From: Dimargaris cristalligena
Lineage: Eukaryota > Kickxellomycota > Dimargaritomycetes > Dimargaritales > Dimargaritaceae
Reading direction: 5' to 3'
Length of the DNA stretch: 64,000 nt
Assembly: GCA_027576995.1 (NCBI GenBank)
Contig: JANBQC010000009.1
Location: 62,001 to 126,000 of the forward strand
This document shows positions 1 to 10,516 of this stretch, one piece after another (positions within the stretch are counted from its first letter, which is position 1; the number at the start of each line of letters is the position of its first letter). The position numbers and the translations under genes were made by a program. The notes under the pieces are model-generated. The model ran no database searches and was not told where the DNA came from. It saw only the letters and a list, made by a program, of their open reading frames with translations.

Positions 1-2022
1 CTAAGAGCCGGTACAAATGGGAACACGCCGACCCAGCTCTATTATCAGAGACTCGACTAGTTGACTTACCAAGTTGACTACTAGGCATAAGGTTAAGGGC
101 ACGGACGGCTGAGGCATCCAGCCGCATATACTGGGCCAAGTCATGCTTGCGAAGGGTGTAGTGGCCAAAGTTGCTGTCATCGGCCAGTAACTAATTGATG
201 GGAATTGTAATGTGGTAATTCAATGGAAGTGAATGTAGTAAATAAAAGCCGTGTATTAATACTTGAAGGCGGCGGAGTCGGAGTTGATCAGATCTCAATG
301 TAAATACATTTTCAATTGCGGGGAAGGGGAGTAGTCGATTTTAATTGGGTATCACCTAGTCATTGACTAGGAAGTGCAGGTATTCAATAACTTTAAGAGT
401 AACGGGTGTAATGAAATAGTAATAAAAAAGAGTGTGTCGGCTTACTTACCGATAAGTACTTGATCAAACCGGCAGCCGAACCCATGGCGTGAGTCATTTC
501 AAACTCTGGCCGGGAAACAATCGACATTTCACCATCTAGTAATCGATTTAAATCTTGCTCGGCATTTTTGGTTTGAAAGTCGGCTATTTCAAAGACATAT
601 CAATATGGGCATTATCCCGCCAATATATATATGTGTGTTTGTAAAGAGAGGAGGGGGGGTTAATATCGGCGGAGAGGGTAGGGCGGGATTTCTGGCAAAA
701 TTAGGCCATAACCGCAAAAAAAGGTAATTTTAAGTGAAAAGGATGACTATCTAGCCAGGTGGACTTACCGCGGCGGATCTCAGATATGACGACATTGCAA
801 CGTTTGAGCACGGCGTGGATTTTCTGAAGGTCGTACTCCTTATTCAAATCCGAGATGGGCACCAGGCATTCCTTAATTCCGAGCTGAATAACCAGTGACT
901 CCAAATTCGAGAACAAATCATTGTCCACAAATTCGCTGACGCCAATGTACCGCTCGGTGGTATCGGCAAACGCGGCTCCGATTACTTTTTGGCCCTTTTG
1001 GAGGGTAAGTTGGATCGCCGCCACAATGGGGGCCACGGCCAGGTCGGTATTGGCGAAAAGGATTTCCTCGAGCTCCTGCAGGTTGCCGGGGGAGGCCCGA
1101 CGGCCCAGTCGCCAGTCCGCCGCGTTGCCGCCCTTGCGGGTATCGGTGACCCAGATTTCCACCCGCATCTGGTGCACCAGAAGGGCTTCCCGGAGAAACG
1201 ATTCAGTGACGAGGCGGGACATGGTGCAGCTGGGAATGCCGGTATTAATGTCGCCCCCCAGGTATTTGAGGACCGTGGAGGTCTTGTAGACGGTGCGGGC
1301 GATATACAGGGCATCGTCGCCATGAACACTGTAATAGTCCTGGTAATTTGGAAGGTCAGACGGGGAGAAGTGACGAATGATTAGTGCTGGGCAACGTGAA
1401 TTAGTCTAAAGAAGTGAACCGAACTCAGATTGAGTAGCATTTAACTTTTAATAAGATGGCAGTACAATACTCTGCAATTTACCCCTGACGAACGCTCAAA
1501 GATTCGGATGGTTGAGTTGGATTTCTGTTGATGAGGCAGCAAGGGCCGAGATGAGAAATTTACCAATGCATACGCATAGTGATATACGGTTTGGTTAGCG
1601 AAAACGGACCAAGATTAATAAATTGGCGTTAGAATGAGTATTTAATATACAGGAATGTGGTAGGTGTTATAGTCACATCAACAGGGTTGATCTAGCATAG
1701 AGAGAGGGTCTTACCTTTTCTAAAGCGCGGAAGAACCCGCAAAAGCCCAACTCGGCCCTGTTGTCTAATATAAAGTGGTTTATTGTAACAACGGGGTTTG
1801 ATATATAGTATTAGATATGGTATTCCGATAGGGAGAGGGAGGTTAAACAGGTCAACTACTGGCCGAATGCGGAACTGAACGAGCGAATGAGGCCGGTTGT
1901 CTAGTCGATGAGTCGACTATAGTCACTGTCTGGTATTGACCGCCGCAGTAGAGTAACCAGGAGCCGCTGGGCTGGGCCTTACCAAGGTCCAGAGTCGGAC
2001 GGTCTTTGATATCGCTGGACAT
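1..2022 (-). CDS. MSH2: DNA mismatch repair protein MSH2, N-terminal part (runs off window start)
   Basis: MutS-family protein that pairs with MSH6 or MSH3 in the nucleus to recognise mismatches and small loops. I assembled six exons on the minus strand: 1983-2022, 1715-1764, 1483-1524, 769-1339, 450-583 and 1-190 (cut by the edge). Splice phases all agree and give about 342 residues of a protein usually near 930. The start is the ATG at 2020-2022, reading [13 protein letters not shown]. Family landmarks in order are AELGF..FFRAL near residue 15, [23 protein letters not shown], the segment [12 protein letters not shown], then [45 protein letters not shown] and [17 protein letters not shown]. 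These cover the mismatch-binding and connector domains and the start of the core domain. Introns are 143-259 nt with GTAAG/GTAAA donors. A GTAAG at 65-69 looks like a donor, but the frame stays open through it, so I read it as coding. Confidence 0.93.
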
Positions 2023-3057
2023 GTTAAGTATTGACTGGGTTGAGGGAATGAGAAGAGGCGGAGGATTGAAGTAGAATCGAAGCTGAATACATCAATAAAA
2101 CAGGGCCGCATGTTTCATGTTCAAGGCAAATGGCTGGTATAGACAACAAACCATAGCCAAGTAAGTCACACACCCAATCAGAGGGCGGATTGATCCTCCT
2201 TGCCTGATGGGATAAAAAAAAACACCCAGAATTGTTTATGTGTGGAGACGGTCGCTAAGGTAGAAGAGCTGTCCACACACTATGGTGGTTCCATAAGTTG
2301 ATGTCACAACAAACCCACACTGCCAGAATACACCTTTGGTCAAATTACACCAAACCCACCTAATAGGCAATATCCACCTCGTTTTCTACTACGAAAATAT
2401 ATATTACTGGCCATCTCGAGAAGGGCCTGGCTGGTGTTGCAGTGGAGCATGTCCAACACTTCTAATGTAACTAACTATGAAGCTAATGAACTTGGACTGA
2501 CCTCAGTGGGCCTTTAGAACAAACGTAATAGTAAGTGGGAGGGATGGTACAAGCAAGGAAGTGTCTTTATTATATGCTGCTAAGAATGAAGTGCAATAAT
2601 AGTATAGCTAACTGTATAAAATTAAATCAATCTGGAAATGCGACTTCACTTAGAAAGGAGAGGGAACTAACGCGGACATTTCCAACAACGGACTGAAGGT
2701 AGACGATGGGCTAGCCAAAACAACACAAAAATTCAAAGAGAGGTGGTGAAGTTCTACAGAAAAGAACCCGCAATGAGGTATTGGAAGCTGGGTAAAGGGT
2801 TTATATATATATAATAACAGAATGCAACAAACTTTGCCTTTCTTTACCTTATTCCCCCCACTGACTAGATATGAAGGGAAAGGGGAGAAAGCCACCACCA
2901 ACAACAACAACAATCAAAGCGGAAGAAGAAACTGTATATAGGGGGAGGGTGGGGTAGGCAAAAAAGTGTAGATACCCATCTCGACCCCCTTCCAAGCGAG
3001 TAGTCTTTGCTGGCTACCCCACACACACATGCCATTGCACCATTCGCGTATTCTAAG
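2023..3057. other. Intergenic region between MSH2 start and SNF5-like gene end
   Basis: About 1 kb upstream of MSH2 and downstream of the SNF5-like gene, both on the minus strand. It should hold the MSH2 promoter and the SNF5 3' end. Open frames here are short and low in complexity. No RNA gene or repeat was recognised. Confidence 0.5.
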
Positions 3058-5714
3058 CTAGTCGCAGACTTTACTGTACATGTTTTTGCGATTAGGCGGG
3101 AGGGCCCCCCGGGACGCCCATGAGATGCCACAGGCGTTGCACAGGGTTTTAATACCACGGGGACCCTTGCGGACCACCGTGGTCCGCGTGCCGTCGGAGC
3201 CGCAGTGCGTGCACCGCCAAGTAAGGACTTCGTCTTCACTGAGGCGGGATGATCGGGTACTCGATTGCGACGGGGTACGCACCGGCCGTTGGCCGGGTCC
3301 GGGCGACGGCGAATGGGAGTGGGGTGGCGAGTACAGCTGTGCGGAGAGCGTGGGATTCATGCGTGGAGTGTAGCCCGACGCAGATCCCGCTGGGTCGCCG
3401 CCGGACCCCAAACCGGAGGTATTAAGGTTAGGAAGGTGAGCGGAGAGCGATACTGGTCCCCGCTGGGGTCCCAGGGAAATCCCCAATTCGTAGTTCCAGG
3501 TACTGACTTGTGGGGATCCACGACGCTGCCGGCTTGAATGGAGTAGCCGAGAGGTCTCCCGCCGTAATCGACGAATACTACGCTCCCGGTCAATCATAAT
3601 CTTCTCTAGGTCGTCTTGGGTGAGCTCCTCGAGTTGGGGGGTCCACAACTCACCCTTATCGGGGGGTCGGAACACATTAATGGCGTGGTCCGACTTGAAG
3701 GGAACCGAAGCTGGTTGGTGGTGGTTACTGGAACCCTCGGTAGGCATCGGAAGGGCATCCAGAGACTCGGGATCCCCTCGACTTACTTCCAACAGTCCGG
3801 TGTCGACCTCCAAGTCAAGGCGCTCCCGCTGATACCGCAAGAGCTGCTCCCGGATGTTGTGGGCGATCAGGGCCGGGAATTCCCCACCGAGGCCCAAGTC
3901 CGCGGCTAGCCCTCGAGCGAACTCTTCCGGCATGCTGGCGCCGTTTTCATCGTTAAGTGACGTCGTCAAGTCCCACTCAAACTGGTCACGTAGAAGCTGT
4001 TTACCTACCTGCAGGTCAAGTAGGATGGTGACCCGAATGGGTTCGACGTAGTACTCAGCAGGGGCGCCGGAGGCTTCCCCACTGCTGTCATTCATGGTCG
4101 TTAGCTCCTCATGCCTCATCTTTTGGATATCATAAAAGGTTGTGTAATCGGAGAGTTGGGCCCGGATGGACTGGCTGATGGAATCGATATTGGATGTATT
4201 GGCGACATTGAGATCCTGACAGAGCAGCTGGGCGAATTTCTCAGGGGTCATGTACGTTTCTAGTGTGGGTAAGTTTGGGGAAGAAGAGTAGTGAGAAAAA
4301 TAAGAACGAACGGTTAGTCGACCGCTGGAAAGAAGGATTGTATGTGGTAATAAGGGTTGTTAAAACACACGCATATATATATATGCGCATATAGGATACC
4401 AAAGTGCGGGGAACGCATGAGTTACATACACCCAAGTGTATTCTAGGGTGTGTGACAGGAGAGTGGTTGATCGTGATAATCTCAGGGAGCCTAGCTAATC
4501 AAGGGGGGTCTGCTTGGCTTTCCACTCGGTAGCCCGAAGATCCCCCAGTGACCGGTAAAAGAAGACTGAGGAGCACGTCACTTCCCTAAAGTGCCCACAA
4601 TCTAAAAAATCAAACAAACGAATGGCTTACCATTTAGGTTCCACATGAACACGTCGTGGAGCTTGGTACTCTCCAAATCAAGGTCAATACGAACGGGGAT
4701 CAGGAACTCGGGCAGTTTAGCCAGATCCAGCGCGGCGTAGTCGTTCAAGTGCATGTGGTCGGTCCCTTTCATAACCCGGCTAATCACCTGACCGTCCACG
4801 ATGGCGGGGGGCTGACCGAGGGCAATTAAATTCCGCGAAGATGCCTTTTCCGGGCGACCTTCCTCGTCGAAAATAGACTCATCTTCACTATCCGAATCAT
4901 CCCGCAGGATCCGTCGACCCCCACGGCGCCCTCCACCCGCACCGCTGCCCCCGCCACTCCGGGGGTTACTCCACTCTATGGGCACCAAAAGAGAAGTGGT
5001 GCCGTCCTGGAGACGGGCCGCATAAGTGGAGAACGTGTTGGGCCGGGGTACCGGTGGGGGGCGCGGCATGGGGCGGGGCACCGCTGCCTGGTGCGGGGGC
5101 ATGGGCATGCCCATACCTTGTTGCTGATGCTGATGCATCATATTAGGCTGCATCATGCCCATATGGGGAACCCCCGGCCTCGGCTGGCCCGGAATCCCAC
5201 CGGGGGACATCATATTCACCATTGGACCGCCGCCGGGGTACATGGACATGGCGGGGGCCAAGGGCATCGGACCACCGGGTGACGGACGGGGTTGTAGGGG
5301 ACTATTATTCGCGTTAATGGCCGCCCCCAGTCGCTGGGCCAGTGGAGTTCCCGCCGCTCCTACTGCTGACATGGAATTAACGACCCCAGGGGGCTTCCCT
5401 GGTATCGACCACTGCATATTAGCCGGTCGGATATTGGATAGGCCCAGGTTGGGGTGCAGGGGACTACCGGAAGTGGGACTCATCATGGGTCGGGCCTGAT
5501 TAGGAGCTAGTGGCACGCGGTGGGCGGGGATCGGACTGTTGGCGAAAAACCGGTCATAAGTGTGGGGGGTTTTGACCGAAGCGAGCCGATTGGGCATTTG
5601 TGAGGCGATCGGACGAAAATTGGACAGAAGATTAGGGGTGGGACGCGTCGGAGTGCCTGGATGGCTACCGGTAGGGTTCCCTGGTAATGAATAGGCGGGT
5701 GTGCCGGCGTTCAT
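3058..5714 (-). CDS. SNF5/SFH1-type chromatin-remodelling subunit with C-terminal GATA zinc finger
   Basis: Core subunit of SWI/SNF- or RSC-type nucleosome remodellers (SNF5, SFH1, SMARCB1 family), expected in the nucleus. Two exons, 4631-5714 and 3058-4259, are joined across a 371 nt intron (donor GTAAG, acceptor CTAG) in matching phase, giving 761 residues. The start is the ATG at 5712-5714; the frame continues upstream but through a TATA-like tract. Residues 1-230 are Pro/Gly/Met-rich and disordered. The first SNF5 repeat (LIPVRIDLDLESTKLHDVFMW, then MTPEKFAQLLCQDL) spans the splice site. The second (EPIRVTILLDLQVGKQLL..DQFEWDL, LGLGGEFPALIAHNIREQL) follows, then LWTPQLEELTQDDLEK. Near residues 709-745 is a GATA-like finger, C-X2-C-X20-C-X2-C, with RKGPRGIKTLCNACG. 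It cannot be assigned to SNF5 or SFH1 without phylogeny. Confidence 0.9.
4373..4386. repeat. (AT)n microsatellite in SNF5-like intron
   Basis: Short alternating AT tract inside the intron of the SNF5-like gene. Confidence 0.8.
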
Positions 5715-5825
5715 GGTGGCTATCCGGCACTGTGACAGGGTTGAAGATGTGGTGAGTTTGGGAGGGAGGAAGGAAGCAATTGGTCGTACTACCCAAAGAA
5801 AGTAAAGTCCCGTGGAGTGTGAGTG

Positions 5826-5842
5826 AATATATATATATAAAG
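5826..5842 (-). promoter_or_regulatory. TATA-like tract upstream of SNF5-like gene
   Basis: An alternating AT run ending in TATAAAG on the plus strand reads as TTTATATATATATA on the minus strand. It lies about 110-130 nt before the chosen ATG at 5714, a plausible core promoter position. Not tested. Confidence 0.4.
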
Positions 5843-6154
5843 ATTTATACGGGACAACAATAGCTGCTACTGGGTTAAACCACTGAATTCTGCCACCAGA
5901 TGAAAGTGAGAAGTGGATAAACGGAAAATAGATCAGGTCACAGTAAATTGGCTTCACGGTTGGCCAAAAAGTAATGGAACCGAATGGAATGGTAATAAAA
6001 AGGATGGGCAGAGCAAACTAAGCGGAGTACACCAAAAGGGAATAATCTAGGGAATAAAATACGCGAACTAACGGAATCGTAGAGTGTACCGGTTGTACAC
6101 GCGCGCTTGGGTGTGGATCCTTATAAGTAAATATTGAAAGCGAAGGGTACGTGA

Positions 6155-6180
6155 ACTACTACTACTACTACTACTACTAC
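6155..6180. repeat. (ACT)n triplet microsatellite
   Basis: Roughly eight and a half perfect ACT units in intergenic DNA. Confidence 0.9.
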
Positions 6181-6916
6181 CACAACTGGTATTGGGATCA
6201 GCGAGGGTCTGGAGAAAGTAACACGGGGAGAAAGCACTGTAGTTGGAGCGGACTAAGAAGCCAAATAATCTTCTAAGCTACCAACAATGAAAATGATGAC
6301 AATAACGGTAGGTGGAGGAGAGGATACAAGGCAGGAATCTTCTATCTATCTATTCAGGCTAAAAGGGGACAGCTGGAGTTCGTTGAACAGGCGGTGAAGA
6401 AAGGAGTCAAACCCTGAAAAGATACGGAATTGAAGTACTGACGCTAGGCACTGGGCTGCATGGACAATACATCCATGTCAAATATCACTGCTTTCAGCAT
6501 ACGTTAGAACTTATCCGGCGTAGACCCTGTGGAACCCGCCTCTAAGAATGGAGCGAGAGGGTCTTGCTTAAAGGAACTAACTAACTACCTCCCCCCCCTA
6601 CCCCCCGAAACCCCTGAATAAGGTGCCACCTAATCTAATTAGTGCACCGTTCTTATACAGGCCAGACGCTCCATGGGGGGGGATCTACGATGCCTGTATA
6701 TTCCGGCCACGCTTCCTCTGGCGCCAATCGACTTGATTTATGTATGCCGTGAACATATACTATTTATTTAGTCAGTTACATCATCATAGTAGTGAGTGTA
6801 AAAACAGCACCAAATGATAGATTGCATTATTTTATGTATATATTCAATATCAGCCCCGGGTGGATTAAAACGACCCAACTGCCAATTTAAGACCCCTTTG
6901 TATAGGAGGGGGTGAG

Positions 6917-7558
6917 TTAGAGCGGTTGTTCAGGGAGCGCCGAGGCCTCCTGGTAAGTCCCGCTCCGCCCCCCAGTCTTGTACACCACGCGCACGTTCGT
7001 CAGCGTTGCTCCACGGGCCACACTCTTACACATATCAATCACCGTCAGTCCCGCCACGGCCACGGCCGTTAATGCTTCCATTTCCACCCCCGTTTTCTCC
7101 GCTGCGCACATCGTACTACTCTCCAGTTCCACCGCCAAGTCTGCTTCGTTCAATCGCAACTGAACCTGAATGTCGGTCAAGGCAATGGGATGGCAGAGGG
7201 GGATGAGTTGCGCCGTCAGTTTGGCCCCCTGAATCCCCGCGACCTGCCCCACCGTGAGCACATCCCCCTTGCGGATGGCTTGGCGTTGGACGGCCTCGAA
7301 CGCCTTTCGGTCGTGTAATAGTACTTGGCCACGGGCGAGGGCTTGGCGACGAGTGGGGGGCTTGTCCGACACATCAACCATGTTGAGTCGGCCACTTTGG
7401 GGATCCACATGGGTCAGTTCAGCTGGGGTGGACAAAGGGCTCTCAGCACCCGGAGCACGTGTGGAGTAGTAGTTGCGGTGGTTTCGAGGGTTTCCGAGGA
7501 AACTCCGCCGAAGTCGCGCTAGCAAGCGGGGTTGAAGGAGTCCAGGCGACTGGTGCAT
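6917..7558 (-). CDS. Cyclic pyranopterin monophosphate synthase (MoaC), stand-alone, probable mitochondrial presequence
   Basis: Second step of molybdenum cofactor synthesis: converts the 3',8-cyclo-GTP made by a MoaA-type enzyme into cyclic pyranopterin monophosphate. Residues from about 50 to 200 carry the family hallmarks LTHVDPQSGRLNMVDVSDK, IPLCHPIALTDI and KTGVEMEALTAV followed by VIDMCKSV, including the conserved His and Lys. The start is the ATG at 7556-7558, giving 213 residues; the frame runs further upstream but without ATG. The first 35 residues (MHQSPGLLQPRLLARLRRSF then an Arg/Asn-rich stretch ending YYSTRAP) are basic and lack acids, as in a mitochondrial presequence. No MoaA partner lies in the window. 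Single exon. Confidence 0.93.
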   Translation of the reverse strand: MHQSPGLLQPRLLARLRRSFLGNPRNHRNYYSTRAPGAESPLSTPAELTHVDPQSGRLNMVDVSDKPPTRRQALARGQVLLHDRKAFEAVQRQAIRKGDVLTVGQVAGIQGAKLTAQLIPLCHPIALTDIQVQLRLNEADLAVELESSTMCAAEKTGVEMEALTAVAVAGLTVIDMCKSVARGATLTNVRVVYKTGGRSGTYQEASALPEQPL

Positions 7559-8789
7559 GTGTAAGTCTATAGACGGGTTGGAATAGGAATGGGAAAGGGC
7601 AAGTAAACTTAACAATACGTCTTTAGGTACAGTTTGATGAAGAGCATGGGTAAACAGTCATAGGCGTATATACTAGTTGGGGTGATTAACTCCCGGATAA
7701 TACTGCTAAGGATCATCGCCCCACCACCCTTGGTTAAATACTGTACATACAATATACTCTCATACCTTTTCTTGGTCGACCATTACCACTACACTAGACA
7801 TGGGCGGTCGAAGATTTCCACAATTCAACAATAGTCACACATTCACAAAAGGGCACACTCATCCATCACTAAAACAGATCAGTAGTGCGAAGTCCACTAC
7901 TTATAAACCGTACTATTGTATAGGGTGCCCACCTCTCCACAGTTCCCCAGGAATTCAACAATGGGCCAATTTACAGCTACAAAGAGAGAGAGAGAAGTAG
8001 GGGGAACCTGCATACTTTTATTGGGCTGAAGGCGGGAAGATGTTGGTATTTGAAAAGCCAGAGAATTGGCAAGAGTACAGATATAAAAAGGAAAGGGGAC
8101 ACAACGCAGGGTAAATCTCCAGCTGAACACATGGGGCGCTTTTGGCGTGGCAAATGCGAAATGGAAGTGAACAACGACTGAACGCAAGGTGGAGTGCTGT
8201 GGGGGGGGTGAGGGTAAGGGGGATATATAATTAGATACATCAATTACTGAAGTGAGGAGGGGGGTAGATGTAATGGGAAAGAGGTCGGTCCGAATGGACC
8301 AAGCTATGACTAAATAAATCGGGGGAGTTTGTCGAAAGTTGAAAGACGTTAAAAGCAATTAGATGGATGCGGTAGTACAGAAAGTGGGAGGTGACGAAAA
8401 GTCAGAAGAAATCAAAAAGATGCAGCGGGAAATCCACGGTTTGGAGTCGAGCTGAAAAGGGGGGAAAGGAAATAGGCCCACGCCATGTTAAATAGGGTGA
8501 GTGATCTTGGTGATCATATATCCGGGGATAGATAAGGGGCGGAGAAAAGAAGCGGTGTTATGAAGGGGGATATAAACTAAAAAGAGGTTCAAAAGAAACC
8601 GGGGTGACAAGAGAAAGGTGGGCTAGGGCAGAAATACAGAACAATGAAACGAAATCAACTGGGCTGGTGAGCAACCACGCGGCCGCAAATAAGGTTATGC
8701 GAACGAACCAAAGAAATCGCCAACAAGCACAATTGTACTCTCTTCTATCTTAAGCGACGGCAACAGGTCGAGTAGGGTAGAGAAGGCAC
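7559..8789. other. Intergenic region between MoaC start and P-loop protein stop
   Basis: About 1.2 kb. Purine-rich on the plus strand from about 7980 to 8700. It should hold the MoaC promoter and the 3' end of the P-loop gene. Open frames on the minus strand at 7897-8358 are low-complexity and unconvincing. Confidence 0.45.
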
Positions 8790-10516
8790 TTATTTGGAGT
8801 GCATCCAAGTGGGCTGAGGCATCTTGGGCTTGGGGGGGAGACCGCCCTGCCACGAGATCTTCTGACCGAACGAGTAGTGCTCCTGGGCGGGCAGGTTGTG
8901 GAAACTGGCCTTGATCTCGTCTTCGAAGGTGGCCTTGCCGGTGTAGGAGGTATCCATGACGCATGATGGCTCGAAAGCGGCACCCTTGTAAGCATAGTTG
9001 AATGAGCGGTGTTCAAACCCTTCGGTACGGGCCTTGTCGGGCTGGTCGCTGTGGATGTGGCGCATGTTGTTGACGTGCTTGTGCTCGTAGGCCCGCATGT
9101 TACCGGACTTGGCGTCCTCCTCATGCTCGCTCTGGTGGTAAAAGTGCGACTTGTCAGAGAAGTGAGATTTCTTTCCGTCCTTGCCCAGTTCGTGGCCCTC
9201 CTCCTGGCGATCGAGGGAAAGGTGGTCAAACGCCCGCTGGAAACCGGACATAGGGTTGCGGACGTGGTCACTGTGCTGGATGTGACGGGTGTGGCGGTCC
9301 AGGGCCCGGGCACCATCGGCCTCTTGTTCGGCGTGCTCGTTGTACAGGCTGTGGTTGTAGTGCTGGTTCTTGTTCTCATCTTCCCACATGCCCTTGCTCT
9401 CCTTGAAGGTACCGTGACCCTCGATGGGGCGGGCAACCACGCTGCCGGGACCACCGGACACGGGGGCGCTGGGGGGAGGGGTGTGGAAGGCCTTGCCGAA
9501 CCATTCGCGATCGGGGTGGCCGAAGTTATGGCCGTGGTCGTGACCGTGGCCCTGGTGGCCGTAGTGGTTGGCAACCAGCTTCTCCTTGGCGGCGGTTTCG
9601 TCTGCGGCCTTCTTGCCGGGGCTGCTAGGGGCCTTCTTGGCCTCCTCGGGCTTGGCGGAGGGCTTAGGGGTCTCCTTCTTCGCCTCGCTGGGCTTGGGGG
9701 TGTCCTTCTTTTCGGCCTTCTTCTCTTCTTTCTTTTCCTCCTTCTTGGCGGGGGGAGGGGGAGGGGGGAAGAGAGCCATGATGGCCATGATGGTGTCCTT
9801 CACGTAGACCTCGGCCTCGGTCTTCTTGTCGGGGAGGTGGGTAGTGATGTTATGAATATACCGGAAGCCTTCGTAAACAGTGGGGCGGGTGATGAGGCGC
9901 TCGAAGCGACCCACAACCTCGGTACCGAACTTGCCTTCGACACCGGTAGGGTGGCCCGTGCGGTTCTTGACGCGCTCTTTGCAGGTTTTTCCGCTCACGT
10001 CGAAGTAGAGGGCGTCAACCAGAGCCCCATGGGTCTCGCCCATGTTGACCCAGACCTTGCGCTGGTCTTCATCGAAGTTGCAGCGGTCAATGACAATGCA
10101 CTTGTTTTCCTTGAGGTGCTTTTCAGCATGGCTTTCGCACAGGGCGCGGCTGCCCAGCTCGTCTTGGTTAATGCGGAGGTAATTCTAGAGGGGAGGCAGG
10201 AAGATTGGAGGGGTAATGATAGGGGGTTAGCTAGGGGAGCTACGGGCGAGGATCTTAAAAGGAAGACGCACGACGCCGACAGTAACATTATGCCAGGTGG
10301 GCGTAGAGGTGAGTGAGTATAGCCTGCGAACCCCCCTATACACACCGCAGGACATGCATGACACACTCTGCTTGAAGTGGGCGAAGGAGGTACTTCGGGC
10401 GAGAATAAAGAGGTACGGCGGAGACGACTTACTTTCTCAAGCTCGCACAGCTTCTTGGCGAAGGCGGTTTTACCACAACCGGGGAGACCGACGAGGACCA
10501 AAATATGCTTGCCCAT
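8790..10516 (-). CDS. P-loop nucleotide/polynucleotide kinase-like protein with long His/Lys-rich tail
   Basis: Two exons, 10433-10516 and 8790-10184, join in phase 0 across a 248 nt intron (donor GTAAG, acceptor CTAG), giving 492 residues from the ATG at 10514-10516. The N-terminal 150 residues form a P-loop kinase domain of the PNKP/AAA_33 type. Walker A is GLPGCGKT at residues 9-16. It is followed by NYLRINQDELGSR, the Walker B-like CIVIDRCNFDEDQR, the lid RVKNRTGHPTG and RPTVYEGFRYIHNI. After PPPPPP comes a Lys/Glu/Pro-rich linker (residues about 165-230), a His/Gly cluster (HYGHQGHGHDHGHNFGH), then some 240 residues rich in His, Asn, Tyr and charged residues. I recognise no phosphatase or HIT domain. 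Substrate unknown. Confidence 0.85.

Larger units (their letters stand above)
5715..6916. other. Intergenic region upstream of SNF5-like gene
   Basis: A 1.2 kb stretch between the SNF5-like start and the MoaC stop. It holds a TATA-like tract near the SNF5-like start and an ACT triplet run. No coding frame with recognisable similarity was seen. Confidence 0.5.

Noticed and set aside
65..69. GTAAG donor in the last MSH2 exon
   Set aside because: Any acceptor before the window edge would give an intron under 35 nt, while the frame stays open and fits the family.
9009..10316. 435-codon plus-strand frame opposite the P-loop gene
   Set aside because: Valine/glycine/leucine-rich antisense shadow of a strongly codon-biased gene; it also runs across that gene's intron.
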